Source: Deltaproteobacteria bacterium
GTDB lineage: Bacteria; Desulfobacterota; GWC2-55-46
DNA: 7,824 nucleotides
Reading direction: 5' to 3'
Assembly: GCA_030646655.1 (NCBI GenBank)
Contig: JAUSLB010000305.1
Location: 1-7,824 of the forward strand
The notes under the pieces are model-generated. The model was given only the letters and a program-made list of their open reading frames with translations. It made no database searches and was not told the origin of the DNA. This document shows positions 1 through 5,455 of this stretch, piece after piece. The position numbers were made by a program, and so were the translations under genes. Position 1 is the stretch's first letter. Each line of letters begins with the position of its first letter.

Positions 1-26
1 TTTTTCAACAGCCTGCTAAGTCCTCC

Positions 27-62
27 AAATAAAAAAGGCCCTGCCTCAAAGGCAGGGCCTTT
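27..62 (-). terminator. Rho-independent terminator downstream of efp
   Basis: A perfect 12-bp inverted repeat (34-45 paired with 51-62, arms AAAGGCCCTGCC and GGCAGGGCCTTT) encloses a 5-base loop. Read on the minus strand, the GC-rich stem is followed by TTTTTTATTT (36 down to 27), the classic hairpin-plus-U-tract layout. It begins 19 bases after the efp stop codon, so it ends the efp transcript. On the plus strand the stem is followed only by TTTAAAT, so it is a weaker terminator in that direction. Confidence 0.92.
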
Positions 63-81
63 AAATCAATATTGGCGGGGC

Positions 82-645
82 TCAGCCTCTCGCCCTCTCC
101 AGATACTTGCCTTCCCCTGTATCGACCCTTATCACCTCTCCTACCTCTATGAATGGCGGGACGTTGACGACAAGCCCGGTCTCGAGGGTCGCCGGCTTCT
201 GGGAGGCGGTGACGGTAGCGCCCTTCATGTTCGGGGTCGTGTCCATGACCTTAAGCTCTACAACCTTCGGCGGCTCAACGCCGACCGGGGCCCCGTTATA
301 GTACTCGATCATGAACTTTATGTTCGGGATCATGTAGTAGACGTTATCGCCGAGGACCTCCGCCGAGAGGGATACCTGCTCGTAGGTCTCGCTGTTCATG
401 AAGTGGTAGTCAGCGCCGTCGTTGTAGAGATACTCCATCTCGTGCTGCTCGAGGAGGGCCTTCTCGATCTTATCCTCCGAGCGGAACCTGTTCTCGACCG
501 TTGACCCTGTCTTTAAGTGCTTCAGCTTTGTCTGAACCATGCCGCGCCAATTGCCCGGCGTAATATGCTGGACTGTCACCACCCTGTAAGGCTCGTTATT
601 GAAGAGGATGGTCATCCCCACTCTAAGTTGTGTTGCGGCTATCAT
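82..645 (-). CDS. efp: Translation elongation factor P, Asn-tip type
   Basis: EF-P binds stalled ribosomes between the P and E sites and speeds peptide bond formation at consecutive prolines. The 187 residues match the family's usual length and three-barrel layout: N-terminal KOW-like domain (about 1-63), OB domain II (about 66-125) with the YLYNDG and HFMN-ETYEQ signatures at 73-90, and OB domain III (about 129-186) ending in the conserved KPATLETG, VPPF, VGEVI-VDT run at 150-176. The start is set by the family N-terminus (MIAATQLRVGM). A modest AAGGA lies about 13 bases upstream. The odd point is the domain I loop that reaches the peptidyl-transferase centre: it reads PGNWRGM (30-36), with Asn32 where E. 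coli has the beta-lysylated Lys34 and other groups have a rhamnosylated Arg or a modified Lys. Arg34 lies two residues further on. No EpmA, EpmB or EarP gene is in the window. The gene has its own promoter and terminator, so it looks monocistronic. Confidence 0.96.
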   Translation of the reverse strand: MIAATQLRVGMTILFNNEPYRVVTVQHITPGNWRGMVQTKLKHLKTGSTVENRFRSEDKIEKALLEQHEMEYLYNDGADYHFMNSETYEQVSLSAEVLGDNVYYMIPNIKFMIEYYNGAPVGVEPPKVVELKVMDTTPNMKGATVTASQKPATLETGLVVNVPPFIEVGEVIRVDTGEGKYLERARG

Positions 646-677
646 TATCCGGCCCTGATCCTTTCAGATTTTCATCC

Positions 678-706
678 ATTATAACATACCTTTATCGCGT
701 TTTCAT
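678..706 (-). promoter_or_regulatory. Sigma-70-type promoter of efp with extended -10
   Basis: In the 68-base gap between the aldolase stop and the efp start, the minus strand carries a perfect TATAAT (678-683) preceded by TGT (684-686), giving an extended -10 TGTTATAAT. A 17-base spacer (684-700) separates it from a -35-like ATGAAA (701-706), which matches TTGACA at four of six positions. Predicted initiation is near 671, giving a leader of about 25 bases that holds the efp ribosome-binding region. This makes efp independently transcribed from the aldolase gene. Confidence 0.75.
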
Positions 707-713
707 TATTTCC

Positions 714-2060
714 TTAGCCCACATATTTTTTGACATGCGGGGCGGTGTTCATGGCGTTCATCTGGCTGAAGTAGAGGTCAAAACGAGCCTCAAGCTCAGC
801 GCCTATCTTCTTCCTCCTCTCCTCGTCGAGGGTCCATATCCGCTCTTTGAACGGGCCGAAGCCCTTCTTGCGCGTCTTGTATATGAACTGCTCCTCCGTG
901 TCAGCGCTCTTTTTCTCGTCCGAGTGCTTCTCTATGAGGTATTTGTTTATCTCTTTTTTTAAATCCTGCGGGAAAGAAGGACTGTCATAGACCATGTTCT
1001 GGAAGCCTGTGGCGAGGTGCACCTCGGCCGCCCCCCTCTGGACGAACATATGGAAGGCGTCGTCAGGCAGCGTTGAGGCGCCGTGCTGGACGACCCCGGC
1101 CATGCCGTAGGCATCTCGGGCGGCTTTTGAGAGCCTCTCGATGGTGTCGAAGTCGACTTTTACTTTCGCTATAGTCCCGTCCGGCAGGACCACGCCCCCG
1201 TGGGAAGTGCCTGTCTGGATGCTTATCTTGCTTATCCCCTTCATGCCTTTCGGGAGCGCGCCCAAGTACCCGTCCATGAAGGCCTTAAGCTCCTCCTCGG
1301 TAGAGTTCTTTCCGCCGACCTCGCCTATCTCGCCGCCCACTGATACCGTTATCCCCTCGGGCTCGTTCTCTCTTATAAACCGAGTCAGCGCCGCGGTCGT
1401 CTCAAAGTTCGGCCTCTGCTGCTCAACGACGCCCGGCTTCGTAAGGTCGACTACGGTTGATGCGTCTATGTCGATATTATAGAACTCCCCCTCTATAGCC
1501 TCTTTTATGAGCTTTTTAAGGTCGTTTACCTCGGCGTTCTTATCCTGAGCGAACTTCTTGGCGTTTATCTGGAAGTGGTCGCCCTGCATGAATACCGGAC
1601 CCCTGAAGCCTTCCTTTATAGCGGCGGCAAGGGCGCAGGCCGTGTACTCGGCCGGCCTCTGGGCCGTATAGCCTATCTCGCTTTTGGCTATCTCGAATAT
1701 GAAGGCCCCGGCGTTATTCTTCTTGGCGGACCTGAAGAAGGCCCGGGCCGTGTCGTATGTAAGCCCCCTTATGTTGACCGCGGGCACGGTAAAGCCCTTG
1801 ACCTCGCCCCTTCCCATCGCCATGTAAAGATTATGGATGGAGGCCGGCCTTATGCCGAGCGCCGAGGCGAGGAACCTGATAAGCCTCCTCGATTCGTTCA
1901 GTATCTCCTTATTTGAGTTGAAGACCGCGTTAAAGACGAGGCTGTCTATGGGCCGGCCGCGAAGCGTTTTTTCATCGAGCACCTCTACGGCGCCCGCCTT
2001 CTCCCTTGCCGCGCCTTTCAGCCCGTCATAAATGGCTCCTACAGACCTGAATTCTTCCAT
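714..2060 (-). CDS. Class II (zinc) ketose-bisphosphate aldolase, long form, probable fructose-bisphosphate aldolase
   Basis: Probably a cytosolic metal-dependent aldolase that splits or forms fructose 1,6-bisphosphate from dihydroxyacetone phosphate and glyceraldehyde 3-phosphate in glycolysis/gluconeogenesis. Class II barrel motifs occur in order: TVPAVN (91-96, equivalent of the early AFNVNN strand), GDHFQ (160-164, Asp161 as catalytic acid and His162 as zinc ligand), NIDIDAS (195-201), GGEIGEVGG (242-250, Glu244), QTGTSHGG (282-289, zinc ligand His287, phosphate loop), QHGAST (325-330, zinc ligand His326) and EVHLATGFQN (346-355). At 448 residues it is about 90-150 longer than typical bacterial members: roughly 80 residues precede the barrel and about 80 charged residues follow it (about 370-448). 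The GDHFQ-N and IDAS segments also recall the GatZ/KbaZ tagatose-bisphosphate branch, so the exact sugar substrate is uncertain. It has a strong AGGAGG site and lies 11 bases after the glycosyltransferase, suggesting co-transcription. Confidence 0.8.
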   Translation of the reverse strand: MEEFRSVGAIYDGLKGAAREKAGAVEVLDEKTLRGRPIDSLVFNAVFNSNKEILNESRRLIRFLASALGIRPASIHNLYMAMGRGEVKGFTVPAVNIRGLTYDTARAFFRSAKKNNAGAFIFEIAKSEIGYTAQRPAEYTACALAAAIKEGFRGPVFMQGDHFQINAKKFAQDKNAEVNDLKKLIKEAIEGEFYNIDIDASTVVDLTKPGVVEQQRPNFETTAALTRFIRENEPEGITVSVGGEIGEVGGKNSTEEELKAFMDGYLGALPKGMKGISKISIQTGTSHGGVVLPDGTIAKVKVDFDTIERLSKAARDAYGMAGVVQHGASTLPDDAFHMFVQRGAAEVHLATGFQNMVYDSPSFPQDLKKEINKYLIEKHSDEKKSADTEEQFIYKTRKKGFGPFKERIWTLDEERRKKIGAELEARFDLYFSQMNAMNTAPHVKKYVG

Positions 2061-2064
2061 AAGC

Positions 2065-2070
2065 CCTCCT
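2065..2070 (-). promoter_or_regulatory. Strong Shine-Dalgarno site of the aldolase gene
   Basis: The minus strand reads AGGAGG followed by GCTT and ATG. It is a perfect anti-SD match, although the 4-base spacer is short. It lies between the upstream glycosyltransferase stop (2072-2074) and the aldolase start, so the two genes can be translated from one mRNA with close coupling. It also fixes the aldolase start at 2060. Confidence 0.85.
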
Positions 2071-2071
2071 T

Positions 2072-2755
2072 TTAAAGGCGTTTTATGCGGTTATTGTAGT
2101 AGAGCGAATAGAGCCTTTGGGGAGACGCGCCAAAAAAATAAAGCGACAAAATAAACGCGTTCCTTACGGTATTCCTTATCGCCCCGCGCTTAGCCCATCT
2201 CCGCGGCGAGGTCGTGGCGCGCTCTTTTAAGATAACGACCCGGCCGAGCCTCCTTAACCTCTTAACACAATCGATATCCTCCATCAAGGGGAGATTATCA
2301 TAGCCGCCTGCCTTAAAGAAGCTCTCCTTCCTTGCGAATATCGCCTGATCCCCGTAGATGAGCCCCAATGCCCTGCACCTCAGCATGGCGACTCTTTCAA
2401 TAAGCCTGAACCGCATCCCCTCTGAGCCTATCGAGAGCGTGAACGCGCCGGCAACTACCTTATCGTCCTTAAAGGCGCCTTTGACCGCCTTATCCCAGCC
2501 TTTTGGCAGTTTCGTGTCCGCGTGGAGGAAAAGGAGTATGTCCCCCGTTGCCCGCTTAGCCCCTGAATCCATCTGGGCCCCCCTGCCCGGCCTTGAATCG
2601 ATCAACATCGCCCCGAGCCTTTGGGCTATATGGCGGGTCCCGTCGATTGAGCCGCCGTCGGATACTATCGCCTCGATACCGCCGCCTATGGAAGAAAGCG
2701 CCCCTTCGAGGGTTCCCGCCTCGTTCAAGGCCGGTATTATTACCGATATTTTCAC
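2072..2755 (-). CDS. Family-2 glycosyltransferase, TIGR04283-like
   Basis: A GT-A fold glycosyltransferase of the small cytosolic type known as TIGR04283 (named in databases as rSAM/selenodomain-associated transferase 2 or arsenosugar-type glycosyltransferase). At 227 residues it has the family's normal length. Motifs in order: VIIPALNEAGTL (5-16), the nucleotide-sugar site VSDGGSIDGT (31-40), PGRGAQMDSGA (56-66), a DXD-like LFLHADT (75-81, His78/Asp80), GAFTLSI (103-109), YGDQAIF (134-140) and the acceptor-side PLMEDID (156-162). No signal peptide; the C-terminal stretch around 200-220 is aromatic and hydrophobic and may touch membrane. The start is GTG, not ATG: an in-frame TAA lies four codons upstream (2765-2767), no better start exists, and the family begins right at this MKISVIIPALNE. 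There is no Shine-Dalgarno, and a -10 box lies 8 bases upstream, so the message is probably leaderless. The usual partners (TIGR04282 transferase, radical SAM protein) are not in the window. Donor and acceptor are unknown. Confidence 0.85.
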   Translation of the reverse strand: MKISVIIPALNEAGTLEGALSSIGGGIEAIVSDGGSIDGTRHIAQRLGAMLIDSRPGRGAQMDSGAKRATGDILLFLHADTKLPKGWDKAVKGAFKDDKVVAGAFTLSIGSEGMRFRLIERVAMLRCRALGLIYGDQAIFARKESFFKAGGYDNLPLMEDIDCVKRLRRLGRVVILKERATTSPRRWAKRGAIRNTVRNAFILSLYFFGASPQRLYSLYYNNRIKRL

Positions 2756-2763
2756 AGATGTGT

Positions 2764-2772
2764 ATTATAGCA
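2764..2772 (-). promoter_or_regulatory. Extended -10 promoter for the glycosyltransferase-aldolase unit
   Basis: The minus strand reads TGCTATAAT, a perfect extended -10 (TG-n-TATAAT). No convincing -35 hexamer is seen 16-18 bases upstream (CTCCAA at the 17-base spacing), which is usual for extended -10 promoters. The last T of the box is only 8 bases from the GTG start of the glycosyltransferase, so initiation at the normal distance would fall at or within 1-3 bases of the start codon. The preceding kinase gene ends 36 bases upstream of the element. Confidence 0.7.
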
Positions 2773-2808
2773 GAAGATACGAGGTTTTGGAGGCCGGGAT
2801 TAACCCTG

Positions 2809-5166
2809 TTACGCCAGCACCTTTATCATAAGCTCTATAAGTTTTTTAGGCTCAAAGGGCTTCAGAATGTAAGGGCAGTTGGTCTTGGTGAGGAACTCCT
2901 TCACGTCGTGGCTGAAGACATCGCCGGTAAGGATTATTATCTTGTCTTTGAGGTAATTATGCTTCTTGAGCACGGTGTCGTAGAGGTCTGTCCCGCCGAA
3001 GCCGGGCATCTTTATGTCCGTTATTATGAGGCTTACCTTGCTCCTCTCAAGGAGGTCCAAAGCCTCCCTGCCGTCGCGCGCCGTATCCACCTTGAACCCT
3101 TCCCTCGTAAGTATGTCGTAGAGCGCCTCCCTTATCGATTTTTCGTCGTCAACGACGAGTATCCTCTTGCCTGAGAGCTCCTGTCCGGCTCCGCCCGTTT
3201 CAACCGCCTTCTTCACCTCGGCCCACTGCTCCTTCTCTATGACTGGGAGCTCTATGGTCACGACCGCCCCGCCCTCTTCGGGGCTCATTATGCCGATGGT
3301 GCCGCCGTGCTCCGTAATTATGCCGTGGGTGATGGACAAACCCAGCCCCGTGCCCTTGCCGACCTCCTTGGTGGTGAAGAACGGGTCGAATACCTTGTGG
3401 ATAATCTCCCTCGATATCCCCGGGCCGTCGTCCCTGAAGGCTATCTCTACCTTCCGCCTCCCCTTTCTGGTGGATATCTCGAGCCTGCCCTTGCCCTTCC
3501 TCGACACCATCGCGTCTTCAGCGTTATTTATGATGTTGATGAAGACCTGCTGGAGCTGGAAAAGATCGACCATCGTCTTGGGGAGGTCTTCAGCGAGGTT
3601 CAACACGACTTGGATATTATTCGCCCTAAGCGAATACTCCCTAAGCTCAATCGTGTGCCTTATTATCTCGTTTATATTATGGTACTCGCGCTCGGTCTTC
3701 TTCGCCCTCGCGAACGTAAGCAGGTTCTGGACTATCTTTGCCGTCCTCAAGGACTCGTGGTAGATCTTACGGAGCTTGTCTTTTATATCGTCGAGCTTTT
3801 TATCGCCCGGGGTGTCCATAAGTATCTGGCTAAAGCCCATGATGCCCATAAGAGGGTTATTTAGCTCGTGGGCTATGCCCGCTACGAGCTTGCCCATGGA
3901 AGACAGCTTCTCGGCGTGGAGGAGCTGCTCCCTCAGCCTCTTCTCCTGAGTGATGTCCCTTGCCACGTGGACGCTCGCCCATACCTGTCCCTTATCGTTA
4001 AAGACAGGGAAGGTCGTCACCTTGAAGGTCCCCTCGAAGACCATGTCGTCCACTTCGGCGTCGGCTATCTCTGCCGTTGCGAGAGTCCTTGAGTGCGGGC
4101 AGGAGTAGTTCGGCTCGTGCCTGCAGTAAAGGAGCTCGTAACACCTCTTTCCTATAAGCTCTTCAGGGTGGGCGTTGAATTTCCGGGCAAGGGCCTTATT
4201 GATCTTTAATATCCTGTAGTCCCTGTCGTGGATCGAGATCAGGTCCTGGATGGCGTCGAATGTGGCTACCCACTCTTCCTTGCTCTTTGTGACGAGCTCG
4301 AAGAGCCTTTTATTCTCCTCGGCCCTCTTGCCGAGGGTGTCGAGCATGTTGTTGAACGCGGCGGCGAGATAGCCTATCTCGTTCTCCTCGGTCACCTCGA
4401 CCCTCTCGCTTATGTCGCCCCTTCCCTCGGCTATCCTCTTTATGACCTCGACGTTTTTCTGAATGGGGCCTGTTATCGACCTTTTAATGAGAAGGGACAG
4501 GAGGACGCCGCCTATGGATACGGCGAACAGGCCGGAGATTATCCACTGGTTCCTGCTTTTGGCGAGGATCTGGTACATCTCCTCGAGCGAGGTCCTTATT
4601 ACGAGTATCCCCCTGGCGCCCTCTGTCTCGTGGCATGTGTTGCACTTTGCCTTCTTCTCTATGGGAAGGAGGTATGTGAACAGCGGGTTTTCCCCGCTTT
4701 TATCTATGTAGTAGATCTCCCCCCTTGCCCAGTCCTTTTTGAACGACTCTACCGCCTTTTTGAACTCGGGGGTATTTACGCCCTTTGCGACATTCCCCTT
4801 CTCATCCGGGTGGTCCGTGAGCCACTCAGGCTTTACCTCGCCGTATTCCTTTTTAACCTCGTTTATGGTCTTTAAATCCTTGAACGCCTCCTCGACCCCG
4901 TTGCTCCTCACGATATAGAGGGACTCGATGCCCCGGGATTTGCTCATGGAGCTTACGAGGTGGCGTGCCATGTCAGCCCTCTCCTCGAGCATGTCCTCGT
5001 AGATCGCCGTCAGGACAGGCTGGGCCATGAAGCGGCTCGCCCTTAATTTTTCATCGAGGAGCTCCTTTTCCCTGTTCTTCAGCTCCCAGTATATGGAGAT
5101 GATTACGCCGACGGAGATAAGGCCGATTATCAGGAAGAGGATCCTTGAGTGGAGGCTTCTTTTCAT
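2809..5166 (-). CDS. Hybrid sensor histidine kinase with periplasmic c-type haem motif, HAMP, PAS and receiver domains
   Basis: An inner-membrane sensor that autophosphorylates on His and passes phosphate to an attached receiver. Layout over 785 residues: positively charged N-terminus, transmembrane segment (about 9-26), periplasmic domain (about 28-206) ending in CNTCH (Cys175, Cys178, His179), second transmembrane segment (about 208-227), HAMP (about 228-282), PAS (about 296-410), HisKA with AHELNNPL (phosphoacceptor His433), HATPase with N box (547-552), DDGPGI (579-584), FDPFFTTK (593-600), GKGTGLGLS (603-611), then a receiver (about 667-785) with acidic DDE (673-675), phosphoacceptor Asp717, Thr747 and Lys769. 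All catalytic residues are intact. The CXXCH is the covalent haem c attachment motif and lies on the periplasmic side, where cytochrome c maturation acts. The layout resembles Tll0287-like/DUF3365 or Geobacter-type haem-PAS sensors, so the signal may be redox or a small gas. No DNA-binding output is attached; a separate response regulator is not in the window. No clear Shine-Dalgarno precedes the ATG. Confidence 0.93.
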   Translation of the reverse strand: MKRSLHSRILFLIIGLISVGVIISIYWELKNREKELLDEKLRASRFMAQPVLTAIYEDMLEERADMARHLVSSMSKSRGIESLYIVRSNGVEEAFKDLKTINEVKKEYGEVKPEWLTDHPDEKGNVAKGVNTPEFKKAVESFKKDWARGEIYYIDKSGENPLFTYLLPIEKKAKCNTCHETEGARGILVIRTSLEEMYQILAKSRNQWIISGLFAVSIGGVLLSLLIKRSITGPIQKNVEVIKRIAEGRGDISERVEVTEENEIGYLAAAFNNMLDTLGKRAEENKRLFELVTKSKEEWVATFDAIQDLISIHDRDYRILKINKALARKFNAHPEELIGKRCYELLYCRHEPNYSCPHSRTLATAEIADAEVDDMVFEGTFKVTTFPVFNDKGQVWASVHVARDITQEKRLREQLLHAEKLSSMGKLVAGIAHELNNPLMGIMGFSQILMDTPGDKKLDDIKDKLRKIYHESLRTAKIVQNLLTFARAKKTEREYHNINEIIRHTIELREYSLRANNIQVVLNLAEDLPKTMVDLFQLQQVFINIINNAEDAMVSRKGKGRLEISTRKGRRKVEIAFRDDGPGISREIIHKVFDPFFTTKEVGKGTGLGLSITHGIITEHGGTIGIMSPEEGGAVVTIELPVIEKEQWAEVKKAVETGGAGQELSGKRILVVDDEKSIREALYDILTREGFKVDTARDGREALDLLERSKVSLIITDIKMPGFGGTDLYDTVLKKHNYLKDKIIILTGDVFSHDVKEFLTKTNCPYILKPFEPKKLIELMIKVLA

Positions 5167-5225
5167 ATAGGCTGCTATTATTAAAAGTAATTTACACGAT
5201 CAGGCGTTTTTTGAAACTGTACCAA

Positions 5226-5252
5226 GTTACGGGTAAAGATTACATCCGTAAC
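5226..5252. repeat. Perfect 7-bp dyad upstream of the sensor kinase, possible operator
   Basis: GTTACGG (5226-5232) and its exact reverse complement CCGTAAC (5246-5252) are separated by 13 bases, so half-site centres are 20 bases apart, roughly two helical turns. It lies 60-86 bases upstream of the kinase ATG, where an activator or repressor dimer could sit. The loop has no structure and no U-tract follows on either strand, so a terminator is unlikely. Confidence 0.4.
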
Positions 5253-5264
5253 AGGCGATATTAG

Positions 5265-5274
5265 GGTTTAAACC
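5265..5274. repeat. 10-bp perfect palindrome GGTTTAAACC
   Basis: A self-complementary decamer in the kinase upstream region, about 100 bases before the kinase ATG and 12 bases beyond the 7-bp dyad. It could be a protein-binding site or chance; it is recorded because it clusters with the other dyads. Confidence 0.25.
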
Positions 5275-5281
5275 GGCTTTA

Positions 5282-5306
5282 AGCGATAAACAGTTCCTTA
5301 TCGGCT
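5282..5306. repeat. Bulged hairpin AGCGATAA / TTATCGGCT
   Basis: CGATAA (5284-5289) and TTATCG (5298-5303) are perfect complements around an 8-base loop. Allowing one bulged G extends the stem to 8 pairs (AGC with GCT). No U-tract follows on either strand, so it is not an obvious intrinsic terminator. Confidence 0.35.
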
Positions 5307-5326
5307 GGATTTATTAAAAATTTAAT

Positions 5327-5339
5327 CCCTCACTGAGGG
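5327..5339 (-). repeat. Short hairpin CCCTC-ACT-GAGGG with AT-rich tail, weak terminator candidate
   Basis: Inverted repeat CCCTCA/TGAGGG around one base, folding as a 5-bp stem with a 3-base loop. On the minus strand it is followed by ATTAAATTTTTAAT, so the T-tract begins several bases after the stem instead of directly. It may contribute to ending gpsA transcription, but it is short and 117 bases past the gpsA stop. Confidence 0.3.
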
Positions 5340-5347
5340 TTCAATTC

Positions 5348-5417
5348 CCCGAAGCTTGCTTCGAGACTTTTTCAGCCGTAGAGGTCTTCGATACTCCGCG
5401 GCTTGCTGCGGGGGAGT
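5348..5417. repeat. Pair of related REP-like hairpins sharing a GCTTGCT core
   Basis: Hairpin A (5350-5363) is CGAAG-CTTG-CTTCG. Hairpin B (5393-5417) is ACTCCGCGG-CTTG-CTGCGGGGGAGT, with one G-U pair and a short G bulge. Both have the same tetraloop CTTG and share the core GCTTGCT, while the stems differ by compensating changes. They are 29 bases apart. Two sister palindromes close together between genes is the arrangement of REP/BIME-type dispersed repeats. No REP-associated tyrosine transposase is in the window, and genome-wide recurrence cannot be checked here. Confidence 0.5.
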
Positions 5418-5455
5418 TCATTGTTTTCCGCAGTTTACCGGGAGGGGGTAATGCC

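Larger units (their letters stand above)
5167..5455 (-). other. Repeat-rich intergenic region between gpsA and the sensor kinase
   Basis: 289 bases without a gene, the longest gap here. I see no credible small ORF with a ribosome-binding site, no tRNA and no transposase remnant. It holds at least five separate inverted repeats (listed individually) and an AT-rich kinase-proximal end (TAATAAT about 10 bases before the kinase ATG). The kinase promoter must lie here, because a sequence of hairpins separates it from gpsA, but no -35/-10 pair stands out with confidence. Confidence 0.6.

Noticed and set aside
107..301. Small plus-strand frame opposite efp
   Set aside because: Ser/Thr/Pro-rich shadow of the efp OB domain III coding sequence; no independent support.
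2593..3174. Plus-strand open frame spanning the glycosyltransferase-kinase junction
   Set aside because: Runs antisense through two well-supported genes and their gap, with low-complexity Arg-rich sequence and no family motif.
4228..4875. Long plus-strand open frame (215 codons) opposite the kinase gene
   Set aside because: It lies entirely antisense to the kinase periplasmic, HAMP and PAS coding region, has no recognisable motifs and an implausible composition. The kinase frame is fully supported by domain motifs.
5186..5217. Sigma-54-like promoter (TTGGTAC ... AAAAAACGCC) upstream of the kinase
   Set aside because: The TGG-AC half is followed at the required spacing by CAAA instead of TTGC, so the -12 element is missing.
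5327..5417. CRISPR array suggested by repeated short palindromes
   Set aside because: Only two related hairpins of different stem sequence with one unequal spacer; no regular direct repeats and no cas genes.
5340..5425. tRNA-like fold around the GCTTGCT hairpins
   Set aside because: No acceptor stem, no T-loop GTTCGAATC-type motif in the right place and no CCA-proximal pairing; the hairpins are better explained as REP-like repeats.
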